Of a DNA stretch of 64,000 nt, positions 53,233 through 61,334 are shown piece by piece; within the stretch, counting starts at the first letter, position 1; the number at the start of each line of letters is the position of its first letter. The position numbers and the translations under genes were made by a program. The notes below the pieces were generated by a model. The model saw nothing but the letters and a program-made list of their open reading frames with translations, was not told the DNA's origin and ran no database searches. Location: contig NZ_JARFVB010000001.1 in the NCBI RefSeq assembly GCF_029193885.1, forward strand, positions 124,001 to 188,000, read 5' to 3'. The stretch is from Flagellimonas yonaguniensis (GTDB lineage Bacteria; Bacteroidota; Bacteroidia; Flavobacteriales; Flavobacteriaceae).

Positions 53233-53720
53233 ACCTTATTGCAATAGCAAAACGGGTCGATTTTAAAAATATACTGAAAGGTGTATTTGTTGGATTGAGC
53301 CGGCCCCACTTTATTTTGCCCACCATCAAGGCGACCAAGGATTGCATAGCCATATCGACCAAAAACTATGGCAAGCAGCACCATAAAAATGGTCCAGCGA
53401 ATGCTTTCAGGCACGCATTATGGAATTATATGATTGCCAAAAGATGTTTTCCTTGGAACAGAGATGAAGAAACAGCTTTGGCTTGGGCAAAAAAAGTAAC
53501 TGATTGGCACGAGGATTCATTTCCGAATAAAGAGCTGCCCAAGAAAATGGATTTGCACAACAATGAAGTGGGACGCTTCATCTTTGCCCAAAACACGGAA
53601 AAATCTGAGCAGGAAATCGTTGGACTATTGAAGAAAATGGCATTGAAATCCATCAAAATTAATGAAGACACAACACTTTCTGAATTTAAAAACCGAATGG
53701 TACATATTTTAGAACAATGA
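53229..53720 (+). CDS. unknown conserved protein in the hem operon (DUF6973-like)
   Basis: 163 residues from a GTG that overlaps the hemE stop. Not a known haem enzyme. The segment [18 protein letters not shown] followed by VTDWHEDSF and [13 protein letters not shown] has a repeated His/Asp pattern like that of the DUF6973 family, which would suggest a small metal-binding hydrolase-like domain. The stop is overlapped by the hemF ATG (ATGA). Tight coupling on both sides argues for a haem-related job, but none is known. Confidence 0.75.
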   Translation: MNLIAIAKRVDFKNILKGVFVGLSRPHFILPTIKATKDCIAISTKNYGKQHHKNGPANAFRHALWNYMIAKRCFPWNRDEETALAWAKKVTDWHEDSFPNKELPKKMDLHNNEVGRFIFAQNTEKSEQEIVGLLKKMALKSIKINEDTTLSEFKNRMVHILEQ

Positions 53721-54619
53721 AAGATAAGTTTTACCAATACATTCAACAATTACAAGATACCATTACCTCCAAATTGGAAGAATTGGACGGAACTGCCAAG
53801 TTTCAACAAGATTTTTGGGAACGCGAAGAAGGTGGGGGCGGTAGAACCCGTGTTATCGAAAATGGTTCCGTTTTTGAAAAAGGCGGAGTAAACATTTCCA
53901 AAGTTCATGGACCTTTGCCAAAAAGTATGCAGAACTATTTTGGAGTGGAAGATGTTGATTTCTTTGCTTGTGGCCTCAGTTTAGTAATCCACCCCAAAAG
54001 TCCGATGGTTCCCACAGTGCACGCCAATTGGCGTTATTTTGAAATGTACGACAAGGAGGGCAACATTGTGGATCAATGGTTCGGAGGCGGGCAAGATCTT
54101 ACCCCTTATTATTTGTTCGATGAGGATGCCACCCATTTTCATGCAGTTTGCAAAAAAGCCTGTGATACCCACAACCCAGCATTTTACCCTGTCTACAAAA
54201 AGAAATGTGACGAATATTTCTGGAATGCCCACCGGAACGAAGCTCGTGGCGTAGGTGGACTGTTCTTCGATTATTGCAAAGCAACCAAAGAAACCAGTAT
54301 GGAAGATTGGTATAATTTTGTGACCGAGGTTGGGAATAGTTTTTTGGATGCCTACGCTCCCATCGTTGAAAAAAGAAAAGGCCTTCCCTATTCCCAAGAA
54401 CAACGGGATTGGCAAGAAATCCGTCGAGGCCGTTACGTGGAATTCAATCTAGTACACGATAAGGGCACCCTTTTTGGACTTAAAACCAACGGGCGTATCG
54501 AAAGTATTTTGATGAGTCTTCCTCCCCACGTACAATGGCGATATGACCATCATCCCGAAAAAGGAAGCGAAGAAGAGAAACTGATAACAGTACTGCAGAG
54601 CCCTAAAAATTGGGTTTAA
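53717..54619 (+). CDS. hemF: oxygen-dependent coproporphyrinogen III oxidase
   Basis: 300 residues. Converts coproporphyrinogen III to protoporphyrinogen IX using O2. Diagnostic segments are EREEGGGGRTRVIENGSVFE, VHANWRYFEMYD and GGGQDLTPYYLFDEDATHFH, with the family histidines in these. Presence of HemF with no HemN in the window shows at least an aerobic route. Overlaps the gene before by 4 bases. Confidence 0.97.
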   Translation: MKDKFYQYIQQLQDTITSKLEELDGTAKFQQDFWEREEGGGGRTRVIENGSVFEKGGVNISKVHGPLPKSMQNYFGVEDVDFFACGLSLVIHPKSPMVPTVHANWRYFEMYDKEGNIVDQWFGGGQDLTPYYLFDEDATHFHAVCKKACDTHNPAFYPVYKKKCDEYFWNAHRNEARGVGGLFFDYCKATKETSMEDWYNFVTEVGNSFLDAYAPIVEKRKGLPYSQEQRDWQEIRRGRYVEFNLVHDKGTLFGLKTNGRIESILMSLPPHVQWRYDHHPEKGSEEEKLITVLQSPKNWV

Positions 54620-54647
54620 TCCGTAGCTTTGTCCTCAAACCAAATCG

Positions 54648-55436
54648 ATGAGACAGAAAATTTATCAAATAGATGCGTTCACCAACCAGACCTTTGGCGG
54701 AAATCCTGCTGCGGTCTGTATTTTGGATTCTTGGTTAAGTCCCGAACTGATGCAAAAAATTGCGCAGGAGAACAATCTTGCGGAAACCGCCTTTGCAGTA
54801 AAAAAAGACGGGCTTTATGAAATACGATGGTTTACTCCAGAAGTGGAAGTGGATCTTTGCGGGCACGCCACCCTGGCAACAGCCTTTGTTCTGTTCCATT
54901 TTTATGAGCTTGAAAAAGATACCGTTCAGTTTTATTCAAGCCGAAGTGGTCATCTAACCGTTGCGAAGGCCGATAATGGCTGGTTGACCATGGATTTCCC
55001 GACGGACAACTTGGTGGCAATTCAAAATATTGAAGAGCTGGACACTGCAATTGGGCAAACTCCAATAAAAACACTGAAAGGCAAAACCGATTATATGATG
55101 GTCTACAGCTCCCAGAAAGAAATTGAAGCCATTGAACCCAATCATCATTTATTGGCACAATTGGATGTTCGTGGGGTAATCGTAACCGCACTAGGGGATG
55201 AAGTGGATTTTGTTTCCCGCTTTTTTGCTCCTGCCTGTGGCATTCCAGAAGACCCTGTGACCGGTTCCGCCCACACCTCATTATCGCCTTATTGGAGCGA
55301 AGTATTGGATAAAACCAAAATGACAGCCAAACAGCTTTCCAAAAGAGGGGGTGATTTGGTCTGTGAATATTTGGGCGAGCGTGTTAAAATTTCAGGGAAA
55401 GCCGTGCTTTATCTCACAGGAGAAATTGATATTTAA
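54648..55436 (+). CDS. PhzF family protein (isomerase/epimerase fold)
   Basis: 262 residues. The signature parts of PhzF/diaminopimelate-epimerase-like proteins are present: YQIDAFTNQTFGGNPAAVC, the catalytic-type E46 (NNLAETAFAV), VDLCGHATLATA and GIPEDPVTGSAHTSLS. Most such proteins have no known substrate and are not linked with phenazine. It is 28 bases after hemF and may be the last gene of the first part of the operon. Confidence 0.92.
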   Translation: MRQKIYQIDAFTNQTFGGNPAAVCILDSWLSPELMQKIAQENNLAETAFAVKKDGLYEIRWFTPEVEVDLCGHATLATAFVLFHFYELEKDTVQFYSSRSGHLTVAKADNGWLTMDFPTDNLVAIQNIEELDTAIGQTPIKTLKGKTDYMMVYSSQKEIEAIEPNHHLLAQLDVRGVIVTALGDEVDFVSRFFAPACGIPEDPVTGSAHTSLSPYWSEVLDKTKMTAKQLSKRGGDLVCEYLGERVKISGKAVLYLTGEIDI

Positions 55437-55445
55437 CATTAGCGA

Positions 55446-55473
55446 TAAGTCTTAAGCAATAAGCTCTAAGCTA
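55446..55473. repeat. left array of four 7-bp units beside the four-helix-bundle gene
   Basis: TAAGTCT TAAGCAA TAAGCTC TAAGCTA, four consecutive heptamers beginning TAAG. The last overlaps the A of the ATG. An inverted array of equal length lies after the gene. Confidence 0.8.
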
Positions 55474-55838
55474 TGGGAAACTATAAGAATTACAAGGTCT
55501 GGGAAAAATCACATCAACTTGTCTTTAAAATTTATGGGTTGACCAAGAATTTTCCAAAATCGGAACAGTACAATCTGATTTCCCAGATGAATAGAGCTTC
55601 TATCTCTATTCCAACAAATATTGCCGAAGGATGTGGTCGCGAAACTCAAAAAGAATTTATTCGATTTTTGTATATCGCTTCAGGATCTGCCCACGAATTG
55701 GATTATCTTTTACTTTTGGCCTCCGACTTGGGTTATATTGAATCGGAAATATCCAAAACCGTTATTTCAGAAATAGATGAGATCAAGAAAATACTAGCAG
55801 CATTGATCAACACCATAAAAACATCACTAAAAACTTAA
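55473..55838 (+). CDS. four-helix-bundle protein (S23/IVS-encoded, bAvd-like)
   Basis: 121 residues. The family motifs are at VWEKSHQLVFKIYGLTKNF, SQMNRASISIPTNIAEGCG and YIASGSAHELDYLLLLA, the last two being the signature of the TIGR02436 group, first seen as ORFs in 23S rRNA intervening sequences and related to the accessory protein of diversity-generating retroelements. No reverse transcriptase is present. It sits between phzF and hemB, framed by two inverted 28-base heptamer arrays, which suggests it is a small mobile insertion in the hem cluster. Confidence 0.92.
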   Translation: MGNYKNYKVWEKSHQLVFKIYGLTKNFPKSEQYNLISQMNRASISIPTNIAEGCGRETQKEFIRFLYIASGSAHELDYLLLLASDLGYIESEISKTVISEIDEIKKILAALINTIKTSLKT

Positions 55839-55845
55839 AAGAAAC

Positions 55846-55873
55846 GGCTTGAAGCTTAAGGCTTACAGCTTAA
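55846..55873. repeat. right array of four 7-bp units beside the four-helix-bundle gene
   Basis: GGCTTGA AGCTTAA GGCTTAC AGCTTAA, the inverted form (nnCTTAn) of the units at 55446-55473. It ends 10 bases before the hemB ATG. Confidence 0.8.
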
Positions 55874-55883
55874 AACAAAAAAC

Positions 55884-56873
55884 ATGTATCCATTAATACG
55901 AAACAGAAGACTTCGCGCATCCGAATCCATCAGGAGATTGGTTCGGGAAACCACCTTGACCCCGGATGACTTTTTGGTGCCCCTATTTGTTACTGAAGGT
56001 AAAGGGGTAAAAAAAGAAATCCCTTCCATGCCCAATTATTATAACTTGAGTCTGGACCTGCTCGAAAAGGAGGTGAAAGAACTTTGGAAAATGGGACTTT
56101 GTTCCGTTTTGCTTTTTGCCAAAGTGGAAGACGAGTTGAAAGATAATAAAGGTACTGAAGCCTTGAATCCCGATGGTTTGATGCAACGTGCCATAAAAAC
56201 CGTGAAAAATGCCTGTCCACAGATGTTGGTAATGACAGATGTTGCCATGGATCCCTTTTCATCTTATGGACACGATGGCATTGTCGCCGAAGGTCAAATC
56301 CTGAATGATGAATCTGCAGAGATATTGGCCGAAATGAGCGTATCCCACGCCAAGGCAGGTGCAGATTTCGTGGCGCCAAGCGATATGATGGACGGTAGAA
56401 TCCTGACCATTCGCGAAGCCTTGGAAGATGAAGGATTCACCAATACAGGGATTATGGCCTATTCCGCTAAATATGCGAGTGCTTTTTACGGTCCGTTCCG
56501 AGATGCATTGGATTCCGCACCCGTTGATATCGCCAATGTACCAAAAGACAAGAAGACCTACCAAATGGATTATGCCAATCGGTATGAAGCTATCAAGGAA
56601 ACCCAAATGGACATAGATGAAGGAGCCGATATCGTAATGGTAAAACCTGGATTGTGCTATTTGGACATTGTTCGGGAAATCAGGAACGATGTGGATGTTC
56701 CCGTTGCCGTATATCAGGTTTCTGGGGAATATGCCATGGTAAAAGCTGCTGCCGAAAAAGGTTGGTTGGACCACGATGCCGTAATGCTCGAGCAATTGAC
56801 TGCCATTAAAAGAGCAGGTGCCGATATCATTGCCAGTTATTTTGCGAAGGATTTTGTAAGAAATATTTTATAA
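55884..56873 (+). CDS. hemB: porphobilinogen synthase (delta-aminolevulinate dehydratase)
   Basis: 329 residues. Condenses two 5-aminolevulinates to porphobilinogen. The Schiff-base lysines are K196 (MAYSAKYASAFYGPFRD) and K254 (IVMVKPGLCYLD). The metal loop reads TDVAMDPFSSYGHDGI and has no cysteines, so this is the zinc-independent (Mg/K-type) form. Its leader is occupied by the heptamer array, so its expression may be affected by the inserted four-helix-bundle gene. Confidence 0.97.
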   Translation: MYPLIRNRRLRASESIRRLVRETTLTPDDFLVPLFVTEGKGVKKEIPSMPNYYNLSLDLLEKEVKELWKMGLCSVLLFAKVEDELKDNKGTEALNPDGLMQRAIKTVKNACPQMLVMTDVAMDPFSSYGHDGIVAEGQILNDESAEILAEMSVSHAKAGADFVAPSDMMDGRILTIREALEDEGFTNTGIMAYSAKYASAFYGPFRDALDSAPVDIANVPKDKKTYQMDYANRYEAIKETQMDIDEGADIVMVKPGLCYLDIVREIRNDVDVPVAVYQVSGEYAMVKAAAEKGWLDHDAVMLEQLTAIKRAGADIIASYFAKDFVRNIL

Positions 56874-56891
56874 TATTGTAAAAAACAGCAA

Positions 56892-58178
56892 ATGACAGCG
56901 GTAATTGGAATTCTAAACAAAAATGCTATTGCTATCGCTGCGGATTCAGCAGTAACCGTGTCTGGAAGTAACGGCAGAAAGATTTATAATACAGCAAATA
57001 AAATTTTTACACTATCCAAATTTGAACCTGTTTCAATCATTGTTTACAGTTCCGCTAACTTTATCTCTACACCTTGGGAAATTATAATTAAAATTTACAG
57101 GAATGAACTTGGAAAGAAATCTTTCCCTCACTTAAAAGATTACTCAGAGGATTTTTTCCGGTTTCTCAAGGAAAAAAACTTTTTTGCCACTGAAGAAACC
57201 ATTTCACATTATATAAAATCTTTGATTTTTTCAGCATTTGACATCATGAAACAGCACTCACTTGATGAATGTTTTGAGTCAGAAACTGATTTGATTTCTT
57301 TAACCCCCGAACAAAGAATTGAGTTATTTAGGAAAACTCTTATAAAGGTTATTGATGATGAAATTGAAGAAATGAAAGAAGAGGAGCAGTTAGCAGATTT
57401 TAAATCTTTAACAAAAAAAAGGTTCAGGGAAATCATCAAATCCGATGTTTATGAGATCATAGAGGAGGATTTCCCTGAATTTGACACACCAGAAATAAAA
57501 AAAATATTTATATCTATGCTTTTCTATTATTACAAAAGTAAATCCTTTCGAAGTCAATGGTCAGGACTAGTTTTTGCCGGATATGGAAAGGATGAAATAT
57601 TTCCAAATGCAATTAGCACTAAAGTTTCAGATGTATTTGATGGAAAACTAAGGTTCCATACAGAGGGAATAGAGGAAATAGATGACGGAAACGACGGGTC
57701 TATTATGCCATTCGCACAAAGAGATGTAATTGACACTTTAATTACTGGTGTAAGTCCAGAAATCAATCAAACTTTATTTTCTACTTTCAATAAATTTTTA
57801 AGTGGTTATAATAATCATATAATTTCCATTTTAGAAAAAACTAATCCAGAACTATCAAAAAAATTACAAGAAATTGACATTGATAATATCTGCCAGCAAT
57901 TGTTGCATGAAATTGATGAAGTCAAAGAAGTAAAGCATATACGACCAACGGTAAATACGGTTTCTATTCTTTCTAAAGAAGATTTAGCTGAAATGGCCGA
58001 AAGTTTGATATATTTGACCTATCTTAAAAGAAGAATCAGTTCAGACGAAGAATCAGTTGGTGGACCAGTTGATGTTGCATTGATTTCAAAAGGAGACGGT
58101 TTTATATGGATTAAGAGAAAGCATTATTTCGAAGAAAAATACAATCCTCAGTTCAATAAAAACTATTTCAACACATAA
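56892..58178 (+). CDS. proteasome-beta-fold Ntn-hydrolase-like protein with large helical insertions
   Basis: 428 residues. After removal of Met1, Thr becomes residue 1, followed by AVIGILNKNAIAIAADSAVT, which puts Asp at 17 exactly as in the proteasome beta/HslV active site; a Lys follows in NTANKIFTL (mature K36, three beyond the usual K33). Proteasome-like strands recur at about 225-245 (GLVFAGYGKDEIFP) and 390-412 (GGPVDVALISKGDGFIWI). Helical, acidic insertions lie at about 60-215 and 260-385, making it twice the usual length. There is no signal peptide. AT-rich compared with hemB before it. Coupled to a 63-residue ORF 8 bases on. Its substrate and partner ATPase are unknown. Confidence 0.7.
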   Translation: MTAVIGILNKNAIAIAADSAVTVSGSNGRKIYNTANKIFTLSKFEPVSIIVYSSANFISTPWEIIIKIYRNELGKKSFPHLKDYSEDFFRFLKEKNFFATEETISHYIKSLIFSAFDIMKQHSLDECFESETDLISLTPEQRIELFRKTLIKVIDDEIEEMKEEEQLADFKSLTKKRFREIIKSDVYEIIEEDFPEFDTPEIKKIFISMLFYYYKSKSFRSQWSGLVFAGYGKDEIFPNAISTKVSDVFDGKLRFHTEGIEEIDDGNDGSIMPFAQRDVIDTLITGVSPEINQTLFSTFNKFLSGYNNHIISILEKTNPELSKKLQEIDIDNICQQLLHEIDEVKEVKHIRPTVNTVSILSKEDLAEMAESLIYLTYLKRRISSDEESVGGPVDVALISKGDGFIWIKRKHYFEEKYNPQFNKNYFNT

Positions 58179-58186
58179 AAGAAAAA

Positions 58187-58378
58187 ATGGTTCCAAAAAG
58201 TAAATCTAAGATTCAATATGACGTGCTCTCTTCCGCTTTTCTAAAAGAACTCTCAAAAAAGAAAAGTGCTAGTTCAAAGGAAAAGAGCCAAATAAACGTT
58301 GATACAGAATCAGACAAGATAGCAGAGATTATTGCTAAAAAGTTGTTAGACTCTGTCGAAAAAAAAGTTGGATTTTAA
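58187..58378 (+). CDS. small lysine-rich protein linked to the proteasome-like gene
   Basis: 63 residues: lysine/serine-rich N-terminal half (KSKSKIQYDVLSSAFLKELS) and an amphipathic helix at the end (DKIAEIIAKKLLDSVEKKV). Eight bases after the upstream gene and sharing its AT-rich codon use. A terminator follows, so the two form a closed transcription unit. I do not recognise a family; it could be a partner, adaptor or assembly factor. Confidence 0.65.
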   Translation: MVPKSKSKIQYDVLSSAFLKELSKKKSASSKEKSQINVDTESDKIAEIIAKKLLDSVEKKVGF

Positions 58379-58411
58379 ACTAGTTCAACAATTCTAATAA
58401 TATATATTCAG

Positions 58412-58441
58412 AGGTCTCTTCAAAAGAGACCTTTTTATTTT
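58412..58441 (+). terminator. rho-independent terminator after the proteasome-like pair
   Basis: Perfect 9-base stem AGGTCTCTT / AAGAGACCT, loop CAA, tail TTTTATTTTC. It lies 33 bases past the small ORF. Confidence 0.9.
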
Positions 58442-58462
58442 CTTAGAACTAAAAAGTACTTT

Positions 58463-59758
58463 ATGAGCCGTATTATTTTATCTCTTTTCTTTTTTGTTAT
58501 CCTAACCAAAGTTGGTCTAGCCCAACGGGAGCTTATCCACGCCTACCCTTCCAAATTGGGGTTCGATGAGGACTTCATCAACCAAAAAGTGGATTCCATT
58601 ATGGAGATGGGCATCGATAGTCTGGCATTCCCTGGAGCGCAACTCTTGGTCGCCAAGAACGACACCATAATTTTCCATAAAGCATACGGTTTCCATACCT
58701 ACGATAGCATTCAGCCCGTAGCTTTGAACGATATGTACGACTTGGCCTCAGTCACCAAAATTTCCGGGCCGTTGCCAGCTTTGATTAAGTTGGTGGACGA
58801 AGGCAAACTTGACCTGGACAAACCCTTCAGTACTTATTGGAAACCTTGGAAAAAAAGAAAAGACAAAAAAGACCTGACACTCCGGGAAATTCTGGCGCAT
58901 CAAGCAGGTTTGATTCCATACATCGTCTTTTTACAGAAAGTGCTTCGGAAAAATGGCAAGATCAAAAAGAGGTTTGTTCACCTTTCATCCAACAAAAGAT
59001 TTCAAGGGCAAGTATACGATGGACTCTACATCAACAATCGTTTTGAACGGAAAATGAACCGGATCATCAACCGATCCAAAGTCTCGGGTGAAAAGAAATA
59101 CAAATACTCTGGACTCACTTTTCTGATTTTCCCCAGTTTGATCGAGCAGCTCACAGGAACCGATTATCAAACCTATTTGGATGAAAATTTCTATCAACCT
59201 TTAGGTTGTCATACTCTTGGATATCTCCCCAAGGAAAACCATTATGTGAATGCCATTGTTCCCACCGAAGTGGATTCTCTTTTTAGAAAAACCTTGGTAA
59301 AGGGTTGGGTACACGACGAAAATGCATCACTTAAGGGAGGTGTTTCTGGCAATGCAGGTTTGTTCGGCACAGCGGATGACTTGGCCAAGTTGATGCTCTT
59401 TTATCAAAATTTTGGCAATGTGGATGGCCAACAGCTTATTTCAGCAAAGACCGTAAAAGAATTTACCGAAGTGCAATATCCCGAAAACGAAAACCGCCGG
59501 GGATTAGGGTTTGACAAACCCTTGCTTGACAACCCAGAACTTCCGTTAGAGGAAGCCTATCCTTCCCCTTTGGCGAGCCCCAAAAGTTTTGGACATTCCG
59601 GTTTTACAGGAACCTTTGTATGGGCGGACCCAGAAAAAAAGCTCACTTTTATTTTTCTATCCAACCGAGTGTATCCGTCAAGGGACCATCGACAACTTTA
59701 TGGTTTGAATATTCGAACGGCACTACAAGATGTCTTTTATCAGGCGGAAGGGTTATAG
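58463..59758 (+). CDS. serine hydrolase of the beta-lactamase class C/penicillin-binding family, secreted
   Basis: 431 residues with a signal peptide (SLFFFVILTKVGLAQ). The S-x-x-K motif is S96-V-T-K99 (MYDLASVTKISG), the Y-x-x tyrosine is Y215 (KYKYSGLTFLIF), and a C-terminal HSGFTGTFVW replaces the KTG box, as in many esterase/peptidase relatives. True beta-lactamase activity is unlikely. Probably a periplasmic D-amino-acid peptidase, esterase or glycan-linked hydrolase. Starts 21 bases after the terminator stem and tail region. Confidence 0.9.
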   Translation: MSRIILSLFFFVILTKVGLAQRELIHAYPSKLGFDEDFINQKVDSIMEMGIDSLAFPGAQLLVAKNDTIIFHKAYGFHTYDSIQPVALNDMYDLASVTKISGPLPALIKLVDEGKLDLDKPFSTYWKPWKKRKDKKDLTLREILAHQAGLIPYIVFLQKVLRKNGKIKKRFVHLSSNKRFQGQVYDGLYINNRFERKMNRIINRSKVSGEKKYKYSGLTFLIFPSLIEQLTGTDYQTYLDENFYQPLGCHTLGYLPKENHYVNAIVPTEVDSLFRKTLVKGWVHDENASLKGGVSGNAGLFGTADDLAKLMLFYQNFGNVDGQQLISAKTVKEFTEVQYPENENRRGLGFDKPLLDNPELPLEEAYPSPLASPKSFGHSGFTGTFVWADPEKKLTFIFLSNRVYPSRDHRQLYGLNIRTALQDVFYQAEGL

Positions 59759-59880
59759 CTTGACTAGGGTTTCCAAAGGTTAAGAAATAGAGAAATTTCC
59801 TTCAAAACATCCCATTGCTTTATATTATTCTTTACATTTAAATGTTCCCCTAGTCATTTTAATCTTAAAACCTTTTGGAT

Positions 59881-61248
59881 ATGGATTTGACCAAGGCAAT
59901 TATCTCCTCGATTTTTTTCATAGGCTGTTTTACAATTACAGCCCAAAATATCAACGGGGTGGTTATTGATTCAGAAACAAAAAAACCGCTAAAGGGTGTC
60001 AATATTTATCTCAAAAACAGTTCTGTCGGAACCGAAAGCGATGATGATGGTAAATGGTTTTTGGAAAATACCATAACGAAAGGTCCAATTCTATTCACAC
60101 ACTTGGGATACCATACATCCAGTTATGATCTAAAAGAATTTCTCGACAAACAAAGGGACACTATTTTCCTTATCCCAAAAGAGGAGCAGTTGGATGAGGT
60201 CAAAGTTGCTGGCCGCAGAAAGATGCGCGACAAAATCAAGGTGGAAAAACTTGCCCCAATGCATTATGCACTGACAGGTTTTGGGAGCACCATAGTTGAT
60301 GGAAAAATTTATGTGATCGGAGGGGACCAATCCATAAACAATGATGATTTTAGAAAAGGTTTCGAACAACTTAGCGAGATGGATCCATCGCAGTTTTCAG
60401 ACCCAATGGTATTTGCAAAAATGGCTCTGTCCCAAAGCACTTCCTGGGAATCCTATTCAGATAAGCTTCAGATTTATAATATTTCAAAGGATAGTTGGAT
60501 TAAATCAAACACCGAGTTTTCAAAAAGGGCATACCACAGTATCGTTCCACTTAATGGAAAAATATACGTGATTGGAGGTAAGACTATTTCCGATAACGGT
60601 CTGTTTGAATATTTGGCCAATACCATAGACGTCTACGATATTGCCAAGGACACGGTCCTTGTGGACTATGTGAATCCACATCAAGCATCTAGCCCTTTGG
60701 GCATTGCCTATGGCAATGATATCTTGTTGATCGGCGGTTCCACAAAAATGACCAAAAATGACAAAAAGACATTTACCAACAAAATGCACTTTTACAACGT
60801 CACTTCGGGAAACTGGTACGAACTCGACAATATGCCTGTAGGTCTTGAAACCGATGGTGCTCTTGTGAACAACAAACTATATATAGCGGTCAATGACAAA
60901 AATGATAGAAAAATTCTTCATCAATTTGACCTTATCAATGGAAAATGGAAAAAACTGGAAGAATTGGAACTTTCTTTCGAAAACGCAAAATTCACTCAAG
61001 GAAATGGAATCCTTTATATCTATCAAAAGGAAATACTTTTCACTTACGACCCTAAATATGGGGAGTTGAAAAAGTATTTTTTAAGTGTGGATGCTGAAAA
61101 CCCCAACATCCATTATTACAAAAACCATATTTATATATTGGGCGGAAAACAATCAAGGGATTTCTCTGACAAGACATCCAATGAAGTTTTTCGTATTGAC
61201 CTTAAGGAATTACAATATACGAGACCTGTATCGACCACTACCCTTTGA
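59881..61248 (+). CDS. secreted Kelch-repeat protein with N-terminal carboxypeptidase-regulatory-like domain
   Basis: 455 residues from the ATG at 59881. Signal peptide (IISSIFFIGCFTITAQ) is followed by a CarboxypepD_reg-like beta-sandwich (about 23-105; NGVVIDSETKKPLKGVNIYL), the domain usually found ahead of TonB-dependent plugs, and then a six-bladed Kelch propeller (about 130-440; YVIGGDQS, YVIGGKTI, LLIGGSTK, YILGGKQS). The linked TonB receptor is absent. The combination suggests a surface or outer-membrane adhesin/lectin-like protein. Confidence 0.85.
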   Translation: MDLTKAIISSIFFIGCFTITAQNINGVVIDSETKKPLKGVNIYLKNSSVGTESDDDGKWFLENTITKGPILFTHLGYHTSSYDLKEFLDKQRDTIFLIPKEEQLDEVKVAGRRKMRDKIKVEKLAPMHYALTGFGSTIVDGKIYVIGGDQSINNDDFRKGFEQLSEMDPSQFSDPMVFAKMALSQSTSWESYSDKLQIYNISKDSWIKSNTEFSKRAYHSIVPLNGKIYVIGGKTISDNGLFEYLANTIDVYDIAKDTVLVDYVNPHQASSPLGIAYGNDILLIGGSTKMTKNDKKTFTNKMHFYNVTSGNWYELDNMPVGLETDGALVNNKLYIAVNDKNDRKILHQFDLINGKWKKLEELELSFENAKFTQGNGILYIYQKEILFTYDPKYGELKKYFLSVDAENPNIHYYKNHIYILGGKQSRDFSDKTSNEVFRIDLKELQYTRPVSTTTL

Positions 61249-61270
61249 TTTGGTTGACAGAAATTTTTAA

Positions 61271-61300
61271 TTGTTCCTTTTACGCATAGCATTATATTTT
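61271..61300 (+). promoter_or_regulatory. Bacteroidota-type promoter for the CNNM/CBS gene
   Basis: TTG, a spacer of exactly 19 bases, then TATATTTT, close to the consensus TTTG-N19-TAnnTTTG. Predicted RNA start is about 61307, which supports translation from the ATG at 61335. Confidence 0.6.
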
Positions 61301-61334
61301 CTTAATCGCTATCTTGCTGATTCAGAATCATTCT

